A stretch of DNA of 64,000 nucleotides from Niastella soli (lineage in GTDB: Bacteria > Bacteroidota > Bacteroidia > Chitinophagales > Chitinophagaceae). This document shows positions 34,935 to 43,176 of the stretch, one piece after another; position 1 is the first letter of the stretch; every line of letters begins with the position of its first letter. The position numbers were made by a program, and so were the translations under genes. Below the pieces are notes generated by a model that was given only the letters and a program-made list of their open reading frames with translations, was not told where the DNA came from and searched no databases. Location: NCBI RefSeq assembly GCF_017742245.1, contig NZ_JAGHKO010000001.1:773061-837060 (forward strand), read 5' to 3'.

Positions 34935-36458
34935 ATGACCAAAAAGATACAGTCTGCATTAATTTCCGTTTTTTATAAAGATGGCCTTGAGCCGCTTGTA
35001 AAAGTGCTGCACGAGCAAGGCATTACCATCTATTCAACTGGTGGTACTCAGTCATTTATAGAAAAATTGGGCATTCCGGTGGTACCAGTGGAAAATTTAA
35101 CCACCTACCCTTCCATATTAGGTGGCCGGGTAAAAACCCTGCATCCTTCAGTTTTTGGGGGTATCCTGGGCCGCAGAGAGGTAGAAACGGATCTCCAGGA
35201 AATGAAGCAATACAATATTCCGGAAATTGACCTGGTTATTGTTGATCTGTATCCTTTTGAGGAAACCGTTGCCAGCACTTCTGAAGAAAAGCTGATCATC
35301 GAAAAAATTGATATCGGCGGTCCTTCCATGATCCGCGGCGCAGCCAAAAACTTCAGTCATGTAACTGTTTTAGCCGCAAAATCTGATTATCAGATCCTGG
35401 CCGATATGCTTACTGCACAAAACGGCACCACCACCCTGGAACAACGCCGGGCGTTTGCTTCCAAAGCATTTCAAATTGTAGCTCATTACGATGTGGCTAT
35501 TGCAAAATATTTCAATCCGGAAGGCGACCTGTACTTCCTGGAATCAATTCCCAGTCCCAAAACAATGCGCTACGGCGAAAATCCGCATCAAACCGGCATT
35601 TTCTATGGCGATCTGAATCAATTGTTCGATCAGTTAAATGGCAAAGAACTTTCTTACAATAACCTGGTTGACGTAGATGCGGCGGTACAACTGATCAATG
35701 ATTTTGCTGCTGGGGAAACCGGAGCGGTGTTCGCAATCATCAAACACACCAACGTTTGTGGTATCGCTTCCAGAGATTCTGTGAAAGCAGCCTGGGATGC
35801 AGCCCTGGCCGGCGACCCTGAAAGCGCTTTTGGTGGGGTACTTGTTTGTAATAAACCTATTGACAAGGCCACTGCCGATGCAATCAATGAGATCTTCTTT
35901 GAAGTATTGATTGCCCCTTCATTTAATGAAGACGCCCTGGCGGTTTTAAAATCAAAGAAAAACCGCATTCTGTTACAACAGAAATCAACGACCAACCGCC
36001 CAAATCAATATAAGTCAGTATTGAATGGTGTTCTGGCCCAGGGTGAAGATAAAGGCAATTACCTGGAGTGGAAAGAAGTAGGTGGCCGCGAAAGCAAAGC
36101 CAACGAGAAAAGCGATATGGAGTTTGCCAACATTGTTTGCAAACACCTGAAGTCAAATGCTATTGCACTGGTTAAAAATAAACAGCTCATTGGCAAGGGT
36201 TGCGGACAAACAAGCCGCGTTGATGCTTTGCGTCATGCCCTGGAAAAAGCCCGTCAATTTGAATTCGATCTGAATGGTGCTGTACTGGCCAGCGATGCCT
36301 TCTTCCCTTTTAATGATTGCGTTCAGTTGGGTCATGCGGCCGGTATTACTGCCTTCATTCAACCTGGCGGTTCTGTACGGGATAAAGATTCAATCGAATA
36401 TTGCCAGCAGCATCAGTTAGTTATGGTTATGACTGGCATGCGGCATTTCAAACACTAA
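34935..36458 (+). CDS. purH: Bifunctional AICAR formyltransferase/IMP cyclohydrolase
   Basis: PurH performs the last two steps of IMP synthesis: formylation of AICAR and ring closure. The N-terminal MGS-like IMP cyclohydrolase domain is seen in VLHEQGITIYSTGGTQSFI and GRVKTLHPSVFGGIL. The C-terminal AICARFT domain includes RYGENPHQTGIFYGD, the catalytic KHTNVCG motif (Lys-His) near residue 270, SAFGGVL, and the end QLGHAAGITAFIQPGGSVRD. 507 aa is full length for Bacteroidota. It follows comEC by 93 bp with its own promoter and has a strong terminator after it. Confidence 0.97.
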   Translation: MTKKIQSALISVFYKDGLEPLVKVLHEQGITIYSTGGTQSFIEKLGIPVVPVENLTTYPSILGGRVKTLHPSVFGGILGRREVETDLQEMKQYNIPEIDLVIVDLYPFEETVASTSEEKLIIEKIDIGGPSMIRGAAKNFSHVTVLAAKSDYQILADMLTAQNGTTTLEQRRAFASKAFQIVAHYDVAIAKYFNPEGDLYFLESIPSPKTMRYGENPHQTGIFYGDLNQLFDQLNGKELSYNNLVDVDAAVQLINDFAAGETGAVFAIIKHTNVCGIASRDSVKAAWDAALAGDPESAFGGVLVCNKPIDKATADAINEIFFEVLIAPSFNEDALAVLKSKKNRILLQQKSTTNRPNQYKSVLNGVLAQGEDKGNYLEWKEVGGRESKANEKSDMEFANIVCKHLKSNAIALVKNKQLIGKGCGQTSRVDALRHALEKARQFEFDLNGAVLASDAFFPFNDCVQLGHAAGITAFIQPGGSVRDKDSIEYCQQHQLVMVMTGMRHFKH

Positions 36459-36480
36459 TTAGCACGCTTATTATAATTGC

Positions 36481-36518
36481 AAAGAGGGTGTATCACTTTT
36501 GATACACCCTCTTTTTTT
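36481..36518 (+). terminator. Intrinsic terminator of purH
   Basis: A perfect 15-bp stem AAAGAGGGTGTATCA (36481-36495) with TGATACACCCTCTTT (36500-36514), 4-base loop, followed by T residues. It starts 22 bp after the purH stop codon. Confidence 0.9.
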
Positions 36519-36560
36519 ATGTAAGCCCAATTGCGCCTGAATTTTAATGACATCAAAGGG

Positions 36561-36637
36561 GGACCTAACAGGGACCTAACAAGGACCTCACAAGGACCTA
36601 ACAAGGACCTCACAGGGATAAAGTCCCTGTGAGGTCC
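36561..36637. repeat. Period-11 direct repeat array ending in a perfect 14-bp hairpin
   Basis: Five 11-bp units begin with GGACCT at 36561, 36572, 36583, 36594 and 36605 (GGACCTAACAA or GGACCTCACAA). The fifth unit is the left arm of a perfect hairpin: GGACCTCACAGGGA (36605-36618), loop TAAAG, TCCCTGTGAGGTCC (36624-36637). It lies between the purH terminator and the end of the convergent deacetylase gene. Architecture identical to 22055-22138, sequence different. Confidence 0.9.
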
Positions 36638-36682
36638 GGGTAAGCCCCCTGCGAAATATGTTTGAAAACCTCCCCGTTGTAT

Positions 36683-38008
36683 CTATTCGTCAGTATAAGC
36701 ATCCCAATACACTGTTTCTTTCATAAACAATTCAAACATTTTGCGCCAGCCTTCGAATGTGGGATCGGTACCTAATATGAAGTTGTGCCAGACCGGAATA
36801 AAAACACCTTTACAAACTTTTACCCGCTCATAGTACTGGACCAGCTCATTATATGTTTGTTGTGGGTTTTGCTTTTGTTCAAATAATGAATTGGCATCCA
36901 TAAAGCAAAACGGATAGATCAGCAGCGAAGTCGCCTGCTCCTTTTGGAGATCGTACCAATAAAATGGCGAGCATACAGATGCCCTGAATCCGTTGATCGT
37001 AGGATAGCCCATGGAGAAATCCTTCTCGATGCCTGCTTCAATTAACCGTCGGTAGGTTACAGGCATGAAAAAACGAATGTAATGCTGCCGGCTGTGAGTG
37101 ATCTTCTTTTCCCCTACCACTTCCAGCCATTCCAGTTCTTCTTTTAACAACGCTGCATCGTCGCCGCTTTGCCAGGATGGATGCGCACCTATATGCCAGG
37201 TCTTGGCGTAATAGGAGATCAGATCGCGGAATGGCTTTTTATTGCAGGAATTATTTTTATCGTAACGGCCAGATTTTTTAGCAGCCAGGAAAAAGAAATG
37301 AGGCTTCAGGCGACAGTATAAATGCCAGGCATCCAGCCACTCGAAGCAATCGAAGGGATCTTTCCGTTTACCCCGTAAAACCAGCCATCTGTCTTTTACG
37401 CGCGCCCATTCTTTTTTGCGAATGGAATTATAAAAGCCGCCTATAGTTCGCAACCAGCCTTTATTCAGGTACGACCAGGCCATGTCAATATCGTATGTCA
37501 ATAAGCATTTGAATTGCGCCTTTTTAAAAATCAATTCAGGGAACTTGTATTCCAATGCCTTTTTAAACGATTGTAGCCAGTAATTGACCAACGGTTGTGT
37601 TAAGAAGTGTTCACGATGTGCCAGGGAGTTTATGTGCGCGTAACGGCCATATTCATCTATGGCATGTGGCAGGTATTCTTCGTACCGGCTCAATAAATAA
37701 AAGGAAGCCGCAAATATATCGAATGGAAAATCGCCCGATGTTTCGTAAAACGCCTTGTAAAAGTTCACCTCAAAACATTCAAAGTGCTGGGGGCGAATAC
37801 CAGTTTCAAAAAGTAAATGGGTGGAGCGCAAAAAGAATTCTCCATCAGAAAACTCCTGGGCCGAATAGTTTAAACGCGGTTGGTCCGATGCCTTGAAGTA
37901 AGCCGCATCGGTAGTGATAGTGATGGCTTTATCAAACAATTCTTTACTAATAAAGTCCACGATGTATTGCAATCGTGGCGTTATGGTATGAGTATAAAGA
38001 AGTAGCAT
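36683..38008 (-). CDS. Polysaccharide deacetylase-like protein, 441 aa
   Basis: The C-terminal two thirds look like a NodB/polysaccharide deacetylase fold variant: CLLTYDIDMAWSYLNKGW (about residues 164-181, DID in place of the usual DDG), a segment with HIGAHPSWQSGDD (about 272-284) that provides metal-type His residues, and HSRQHYIRFFMPVTYRRLIE (about 302-321). The N-terminal ~150 residues form the extra domain that often precedes such deacetylases in Bacteroidota (DUF7033-like; tentative). The ATG at 38006-38008 was chosen; the frame also offers an upstream TTG. It may act on surface polysaccharide. Confidence 0.82.
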   Translation of the reverse strand: MLLLYTHTITPRLQYIVDFISKELFDKAITITTDAAYFKASDQPRLNYSAQEFSDGEFFLRSTHLLFETGIRPQHFECFEVNFYKAFYETSGDFPFDIFAASFYLLSRYEEYLPHAIDEYGRYAHINSLAHREHFLTQPLVNYWLQSFKKALEYKFPELIFKKAQFKCLLTYDIDMAWSYLNKGWLRTIGGFYNSIRKKEWARVKDRWLVLRGKRKDPFDCFEWLDAWHLYCRLKPHFFFLAAKKSGRYDKNNSCNKKPFRDLISYYAKTWHIGAHPSWQSGDDAALLKEELEWLEVVGEKKITHSRQHYIRFFMPVTYRRLIEAGIEKDFSMGYPTINGFRASVCSPFYWYDLQKEQATSLLIYPFCFMDANSLFEQKQNPQQTYNELVQYYERVKVCKGVFIPVWHNFILGTDPTFEGWRKMFELFMKETVYWDAYTDE

Positions 38009-38024
38009 CGGTAGCTGCAAAATA

Positions 38025-38053
38025 AAAAAGTCAACTGTAATAGTTGACTTTTT
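38025..38053 (-). terminator. Intrinsic terminator between the LutB-type and deacetylase genes
   Basis: A perfect 12-bp stem AAAAAGTCAACT (38025-38036) with AGTTGACTTTTT (38042-38053). On the minus strand a run of six T residues follows. It lies 4 bp beyond the LutB-type gene's stop codon. Confidence 0.85.
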
Positions 38054-38056
38054 CAG

Positions 38057-39430
38057 TTATCTTTTCTTCTCACGCCACATCTCATTAAATGTCTTTCCGG
38101 CGAAGTTCAGGTCGGCGCGGTGGGTGGTCCAGCCTTTGAACACTTTATTTACCATCCAGTTCTTTAATTTCTGGTTACCCATATTATACATGTTCCGGTG
38201 CAGGGAGGCTTGTTTCCACACTTTCCAGGCTACTTTTTCGCCCCAACTATAATCCCCGTCTTCTACTGCATCATGCCTGTTCTCCAGCAATATTTCGTGC
38301 AGGTTGATCTTTACGGCGCATACTTCTGTACAGTTACCACACAATGAGGAGGCATAGCTTAAGTGCTTCCATTCTTCAAGGCCTTTTAATTGCGGAGTAA
38401 TTACAGCCCCAATTGGGCCGCTATAAGTTGTTTCGTAAGCATGGCCACCAATGTTTTTATAAACAGGGCAGGCATTCAAACAGGCACCACAGCGAATGCA
38501 ATACAAACTTTCCCGGGTCCTTTCATTGGCCAGGATGTTGGTACGACCATTATCAAGCAGAATTACATACATTTCATCGGGGCCATCGGGTTCGCCCGGC
38601 TGTCTGGGCCCAGAGATAATGGTGTTATAAGAAGTGACCTGCTGACCGGTACCATAGGTTGCCAGCAATGGCCAAAATAGGGCCAGGTCATTCATGGAAG
38701 GAATCACCTTTTCAATCCCGGTGATAACGATATGTGTTTTGGGGAACGCGTTACTTAAACGGGCATTTCCTTCATTTTCACTTACAGCTACACCACCTAT
38801 ATCGGCCAGTATAAAATTGGCGCCGGTGACGCCTATTTCAGCCTGTACATATTTCTCCCGCAATTTATCACGCGCCACCAGGGTCAGTTGTTCGGCCGAC
38901 AGGTTAGGCGCCACATTCAATTTCTCGGCAAATAATTTGGCGATGTCTTCCCGGCTTTTGTGCATAGCAGGGGTTACAATATGGTAAGGAGGTTCGCCGT
39001 CCAGCTGTTGAATATATTCACCGAGATCGGTTTCCACACTTTCAATGCCGTGTTCTTCCAGATGATCGTTCAGGTGAATTTCTTCCGTCACCATACTTTT
39101 ACTCTTCACGATCGTTTTGCAGTTCTTCGCCTTGCAAATTTTCAGTACTTCTTCAACCGCTTGTTTGGCATCCTCAGCCCAGATCACTTTTCCGCCGCGT
39201 TTAGTTAAAATGGATTCAAACTGCTCCAGGTTCTTATCCAGGTTCTCAATTGCCCGCCATTTTATATTTTTAGCTTTTTCTCGTGCCAGGTGAACGTCGG
39301 TAAACTGCGTTTTTCCAAGAGGTACTGACGCATTGTATTTACTTATGTTGAAGTTTATTTTCCTTCTGTGTTCCAGATCAGCAGCCTTAATGGTGCTTTT
39401 AGCCATGAAAGAGTCAGCATGCTCGCTCAT
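38057..39430 (-). CDS. lutB: LutB-type iron-sulfur protein with LUD domain, 457 aa
   Basis: LutB is the iron-sulfur subunit of the LutABC L-lactate oxidase in other bacteria. The N-terminal LUD domain (KNCKTIVKSKSMVTEEIHL, then VETDLGEYIQQL) is followed by VTGANFILADIGGVAVSENEG (written here in two pieces: VTGANFILADIG and GVAVSENEG). Two 4Fe-4S clusters are near residues 309-323 (CIRCGACLNACPVY) and 360-370 (CGNCTEVCAVK). The 457 aa are full length. A second LUD protein of LutC type is at 13472, but lutA is not seen here, so the complex is dispersed or this member works alone. It lies 3 bp after the terminator described above. Confidence 0.9.
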   Translation of the reverse strand: MSEHADSFMAKSTIKAADLEHRRKINFNISKYNASVPLGKTQFTDVHLAREKAKNIKWRAIENLDKNLEQFESILTKRGGKVIWAEDAKQAVEEVLKICKAKNCKTIVKSKSMVTEEIHLNDHLEEHGIESVETDLGEYIQQLDGEPPYHIVTPAMHKSREDIAKLFAEKLNVAPNLSAEQLTLVARDKLREKYVQAEIGVTGANFILADIGGVAVSENEGNARLSNAFPKTHIVITGIEKVIPSMNDLALFWPLLATYGTGQQVTSYNTIISGPRQPGEPDGPDEMYVILLDNGRTNILANERTRESLYCIRCGACLNACPVYKNIGGHAYETTYSGPIGAVITPQLKGLEEWKHLSYASSLCGNCTEVCAVKINLHEILLENRHDAVEDGDYSWGEKVAWKVWKQASLHRNMYNMGNQKLKNWMVNKVFKGWTTHRADLNFAGKTFNEMWREKKR

Positions 39431-39615
39431 ATGGTTCTAAGTCTTATTTTAAGTTCTGAGTTCTTTTGTGCTTTCCGCAATCTGCCTTTGCCTGCGGGGT
39501 ACGGCATCAAGCTTGTGGCCTGTATTCCAGTGTTCTAAGTTCCTGGATACTTTCGGCCTCATAATCCTGAGCTATCCCGTTGGTAGTCAGAGTGCCTTTT
39601 TCAGAGGAACCAGGT

Positions 39616-40209
39616 TTATTTACTGTCTGATTTATATTCTGTAGCGGCTATTTCCAGCGCATTGTAAAAGTCTTCGCCGTATTTGCGAACAATGGGTTCT
39701 TTCAGGAATTTATACACCGGAACTTTTAATTTCTTTCCCAGTGAACAGGCGGGGCTACACAAAGTAGGCCGCGGCTCATAGTTCATTCGATCGTAATCGC
39801 CCTTTTTGCCGGTTTTTTGAATTATAGGGAAGAAATGACAACTAATTGGTTTTTTCCAATTGATAACGCCATCGTTATAGGCCTGTTCAAAGGCGCATTT
39901 TATAATACCTTTTTCATCGCGTGTGCCATACACGCAGATCTCGTTATCACCGCCCAGGGTGGGCGTCACCCAGCCAAATTCTTTATGATAAACATATTTG
40001 CCTTTACGCTCTATTTCGGCAATAGAAGCCGGGGTGAGGTAAGGTTTTATTTTTTCATACAGGTCAACCATGATGTCGAGCTCTTCATCCTCGAGTGGGG
40101 CGCCGGCATCACCTTCTTCACAACAGCCACCTTTACATTTGTTAAGGTCGCATACAAATTGCGCTTCTGCAATTTCATCACTGATCAACACTTTGTCTAC
40201 TACTATCAC
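39616..40209 (-). CDS. DUF3109 family protein (Cys-rich, GTG start), 197 aa
   Basis: DUF3109 proteins have a cluster of conserved Cys residues (often YkgJ-like, probably zinc or iron-sulfur) and no assigned role. The first block is CDLNKCKGGCCEEGDAGAP (about residues 19-37). Further Cys residues are in ICVYGTRDE, KCAFEQAY, CHFFPI and CSPACSLGKK. The first codon is GTG (40207-40209), which places IVVDKVLISDEIAEAQFVCD in the typical N-terminal position. No signal peptide is present. It lies 190 bp upstream of lutB on the same strand and 93 bp downstream of gldD. Confidence 0.88.
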   Translation of the reverse strand: MIVVDKVLISDEIAEAQFVCDLNKCKGGCCEEGDAGAPLEDEELDIMVDLYEKIKPYLTPASIAEIERKGKYVYHKEFGWVTPTLGGDNEICVYGTRDEKGIIKCAFEQAYNDGVINWKKPISCHFFPIIQKTGKKGDYDRMNYEPRPTLCSPACSLGKKLKVPVYKFLKEPIVRKYGEDFYNALEIAATEYKSDSK

Positions 40210-40302
40210 TTAAAAAGGTTTTAAAACGTAAAATTAAATATAAACCGTCAGTGGGGCTGGCAAAGTTTTTCCGGTAACTGGCATTTAACAGGTTAAACAC
40301 CC

Positions 40303-40896
40303 TTATTTCCACTTGAACGTATTGATCAGGTGCTTCATATCGTCCTGTAAAAAGTTGTTTACCACTCCCAGGGAATCTTCATTGGGGCTGGCATCGAAGT
40401 ACAGGGCACCCCGTAAAAAATGTCTGACAGAATCAGTTATAAAAAATTGTTTGGCGGTGGCGGCATTGCCTCCCACCGAAAAAAACACCCCGCCTACTCC
40501 ATTGGGTGTATGCATGGCGGAATCAACGATCTCCGTTGCGCGAGTACTGTGTTTATAGGTCATATTGTAAGCGTCGTTCACCAGCTTGTTCAGGTCGTTC
40601 TTGCCAATGTCCTTATAGCTGATGTATATTTTTCCATGAAACTGCGGAAAGTCGATATTGATCCAGTAAGGGTTTTCAGGTTTATCCTCAAAAAAGGTAG
40701 TGTCTTTTAAAACAGCCGCATAGACCGGATATTCAAATGAGTAAGGATAACCCGGTTGTTCAAATAATTTGTACTCGTGTTTGGGAAAATCAATCTTGAA
40801 ATATCCTTTCCGTTTCGGGGTGTACGTACTGTTGCAGGCTACTACCGAAATCAGCAAAACGATAAGGGAAGTAACTTTTATAAGAGAAGTTTTCAT
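40303..40896 (-). CDS. gldD: Gliding motility lipoprotein GldD
   Basis: GldD is a lipoprotein of the Bacteroidota gliding machinery and is needed for motility in Flavobacterium, though it is also found in non-gliding members. The lipobox lies at residues 18-21 (SVVAC, Cys21 lipidated) after a hydrophobic signal. Characteristic blocks are YFKIDFPKHEYKLFEQPGYP, PYWINIDFPQFHGKIYISYK, and VGGNAATAKQFFITDSVRHF, then LRGALYFDASPNEDSLG. 197 aa is normal. It is downstream of gldE on the same strand with 85 bp between, the usual gldE-gldD order. Confidence 0.95.
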   Translation of the reverse strand: MKTSLIKVTSLIVLLISVVACNSTYTPKRKGYFKIDFPKHEYKLFEQPGYPYSFEYPVYAAVLKDTTFFEDKPENPYWINIDFPQFHGKIYISYKDIGKNDLNKLVNDAYNMTYKHSTRATEIVDSAMHTPNGVGGVFFSVGGNAATAKQFFITDSVRHFLRGALYFDASPNEDSLGVVNNFLQDDMKHLINTFKWK

Positions 40897-40981
40897 TTAA
40901 TTATACTATTGGTTTCAGCGCTTTCTCCGCCATTGCGGGGTTCAGGAACCTTACACCTCGGGCCTTTTACGTTGTTCCTGG

Positions 40982-42280
40982 CTAGCTTATTTGTTTATCC
41001 TGTTTAATATTGATGGCGACTCTAATTTTTTTGATGCGGTTGCGGTCAACTTCCAGGGCAATAAAATCAAAATCGCCCACAGAGGCGGTATCATTTACCT
41101 TGGGAATTTCCCCTACCAGTTCCAGCATTAACCCGGCCATGGAATCGCTGTCGCCTTTAACCTGGTCAAATGTATCTTCTGCCAGGTTCATAATTTTGCA
41201 GGCATCGTGTATCATGGTGCGGCCTTCGAAAATAAAAGTGTTCTCGTCTATTTTCTTGATACCGGTTTCTTCTTCATCAAATTCATCCCTGATGTCGCCA
41301 ATGATCTCTTCGAGTATGTCTTCCAGGGTAACTATACCGCTGGTTCCGCCAAACTCGTCAACCACCACGGCAAAGTGCACATGCCTGGTTTGAAATTCTT
41401 TCAGCAGGTCTTCGATATGTTTTTGTTCATGTACAAAGAACGGCGGCCGAACAACTACATGCCAATCGAAATTATCGGCTTCGTTCAAATACAGAAGCAG
41501 GTCTTTGGTGTGAACAATACCAACAATGTCATCAAGGCTTTTTCGGTATACCGGCAGGCGGGAATAGTGAAGTTCCTCCACCTTTCTTTTCAATGCCTGA
41601 AAGTTGGCTTCATATTCAATTCCATTCACATCGAGCCGGGTGCGCATGATCTGTTTTACGGTAATATTGGGGAATTTATAAATACCGGCCAGGATGCGTT
41701 GTTCCTCTTCTTCGTGTATAGTGCTTTTAATAGCCTGTTCCAGCTGCTGATGGGTATATGCCCTGGACGCCTTGCCGCCTAGCAACGATTCGAGGCGATC
41801 AGATATCCTGAGCAGCCAGTTGGAGATGCGCTTGAACATGTAAAAGATCACTTCCACCAGAAAGGAGGCTTCGTAGGCTGAGCGCAGGTTGTTTTGTGAG
41901 GCGCGCACCTTAGGCAATATCTCGCCAAAAAGGACGATCAGGGAGGAAATAATGACCAGTTTTATGCCATAACCTACCCACATTGAAACATTGCCAGGTC
42001 TCATGACCAGTACCTGGTCAATAAAGAAATTCAAGAGTATAATGATGGCAATATTCACCAGGGTATTGGCAATCATTAAAGAAGCCTGCAGCGCCCTGGG
42101 TTCTTCCAACAGGGTGGCAATCCTTTTCCAGCCAGTATCCTGCTTCGTCTTGAGCATATTGATATCCCGGTACGTCAGTGAAAAGAACGCCATTTCAGCA
42201 CCGGAAATAAAAAAAGAGAGCAGTAATAACACCAGCACTGCGGCAGCCAGCAGAGTGGTAGCCTGAACGTTGGTCACCAT
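40982..42280 (-). CDS. gldE: Gliding motility-associated protein GldE (CNNM/CorC-type membrane protein)
   Basis: GldE is a membrane protein with an N-terminal CNNM (DUF21) domain of four helices, a pair of CBS domains and a CorC/HlyC C-terminal domain, a layout also used in Mg/Co efflux proteins. Seen blocks are SFFISGAEMAFFSLT near the start, LFGEILPKVRAS, the CBS stretch VKQIMRTRLDVNGIEYEANF, VGIVHTKDLLLYL, HVHFAVVVDEFGGTSGIVTL, and LEDILEEIIGDIRDE. The ATG at 42278-42280 was chosen (432 aa). A TTG at 42334 would add 18 residues. The gene precedes gldD and follows ssb. Confidence 0.92.
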   Translation of the reverse strand: MVTNVQATTLLAAAVLVLLLLSFFISGAEMAFFSLTYRDINMLKTKQDTGWKRIATLLEEPRALQASLMIANTLVNIAIIILLNFFIDQVLVMRPGNVSMWVGYGIKLVIISSLIVLFGEILPKVRASQNNLRSAYEASFLVEVIFYMFKRISNWLLRISDRLESLLGGKASRAYTHQQLEQAIKSTIHEEEEQRILAGIYKFPNITVKQIMRTRLDVNGIEYEANFQALKRKVEELHYSRLPVYRKSLDDIVGIVHTKDLLLYLNEADNFDWHVVVRPPFFVHEQKHIEDLLKEFQTRHVHFAVVVDEFGGTSGIVTLEDILEEIIGDIRDEFDEEETGIKKIDENTFIFEGRTMIHDACKIMNLAEDTFDQVKGDSDSMAGLMLELVGEIPKVNDTASVGDFDFIALEVDRNRIKKIRVAINIKQDKQIS

Positions 42281-42407
42281 CAACAGCAGCTTATACCCAT
42301 ACTCAGATCCAAAAATCAACAAAGGCTTATCCAAAACTTGGGGTTTTCATGAATAATATTGATCTCATCAAGTCGAACTGCATCCCAGTCGTTAAATCCT
42401 TAATTAA

Positions 42408-42415
42408 CAAAGTTA
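42408..42415 (-). promoter_or_regulatory. -7 box TAACTTTG upstream of gldE
   Basis: Minus-strand TAACTTTG, a match to TAnnTTTG, about 130 bp before the chosen gldE start. It overlaps the downstream edge of the ssb terminator hairpin. Confidence 0.4.
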
Positions 42416-42423
42416 ATCAGAAA

Positions 42424-42465
42424 GGGGCCGATTAAAAGCAATATAGTACACCTTTAATCGGCCCC
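42424..42465 (-). terminator. Intrinsic terminator of ssb
   Basis: GGGGCCGATTAAA (42424-42436) pairs with TTTAATCGGCCCC (42453-42465), followed by TTTC on the minus strand. It begins about 40 bp after the ssb stop codon and lies before gldE. Confidence 0.75.
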
Positions 42466-42506
42466 CTGCTGAATTTATTTTTGAACTGCAAAAATAATGC
42501 GTTGGG

Positions 42507-42956
42507 TTAGAATGGCAAATCCTGGGATGGAGTATCACCTATGGGTGGGATATCGGCACTGTTAAATCCTTCCAAATTTTCGCTATGAGGGGCAGTAGTG
42601 CCATGCGATCCATGCGTTGCATCGGCCCTTTTATCCAACATGATCAGATTATCTCCAACTACTTCTGTTGCAAATTTCTTATTACCCTCCTTGTCTTCCC
42701 AGCTGCGCGTGCGAAGTCGGCCCTCAATATATACCAGGCTACCTTTGTGTAGGTACTTTTGCGCCAGCTCAGCCAATCCTCTCCATAGTACCACGGTATG
42801 CCATTCTGTTTGAGAAATAAGCTTGCCCGATCTGTCTTTAAATGTTTCGGTGGTCGCCAAAGGAAATTTTGCTACGGCAATGTGTCCCTCGAGGTGCTGT
42901 GTATCCGGGTCCTTTCCTAAATTACCAATTAGCATTACCCTGTTTACTCCTCTCAT
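42507..42956 (-). CDS. ssb: Single-stranded DNA-binding protein
   Basis: SSB coats single-stranded DNA in replication and repair. The OB fold is seen from VNRVMLIGNLGKDPDTQH through WHTVVLWRGLAELAQKYL to YIEGRLRTRSWEDKEGNK and ATEVVGDNLIML. The acidic C-terminal tip ends in DTPSQDLPF, the partner-binding tail. At 149 aa it is full length. It starts with ATG 42954-42956. It sits between mutY and gldE, the common Bacteroidota order mutY-ssb-gldE-gldD. Confidence 0.96.
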   Translation of the reverse strand: MRGVNRVMLIGNLGKDPDTQHLEGHIAVAKFPLATTETFKDRSGKLISQTEWHTVVLWRGLAELAQKYLHKGSLVYIEGRLRTRSWEDKEGNKKFATEVVGDNLIMLDKRADATHGSHGTTAPHSENLEGFNSADIPPIGDTPSQDLPF

Positions 42957-43176
42957 AAGATGGTAAATTTGATGTTATATAATCGTCTGCGCCTTTTTAT
43001 TCCTTTTTAAAGTTAAATTTTTTAATAGAAAAAAAGAGATTTTTTTAGCCTGATTATGACCCGGATACTTATCTGTAGTGACTTTCACAAATAGTATAGT
43101 TTTTACCAGGTATAGCCACCCGTACATAATAGTGCCCGCTACGTCATATGAACGATAATAAAGATTCCTAACGGCT

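Noticed and set aside
36561-36637. CRISPR array at the period-11 repeats (also considered at 22055)
   Set aside because: Units are directly adjacent without spacers and too short; no cas genes are present.
39431-39615. Possible small gene between lutB and DUF3109
   Set aside because: No ORF longer than a few tens of codons and no conserved feature; it looks like a non-coding gap.
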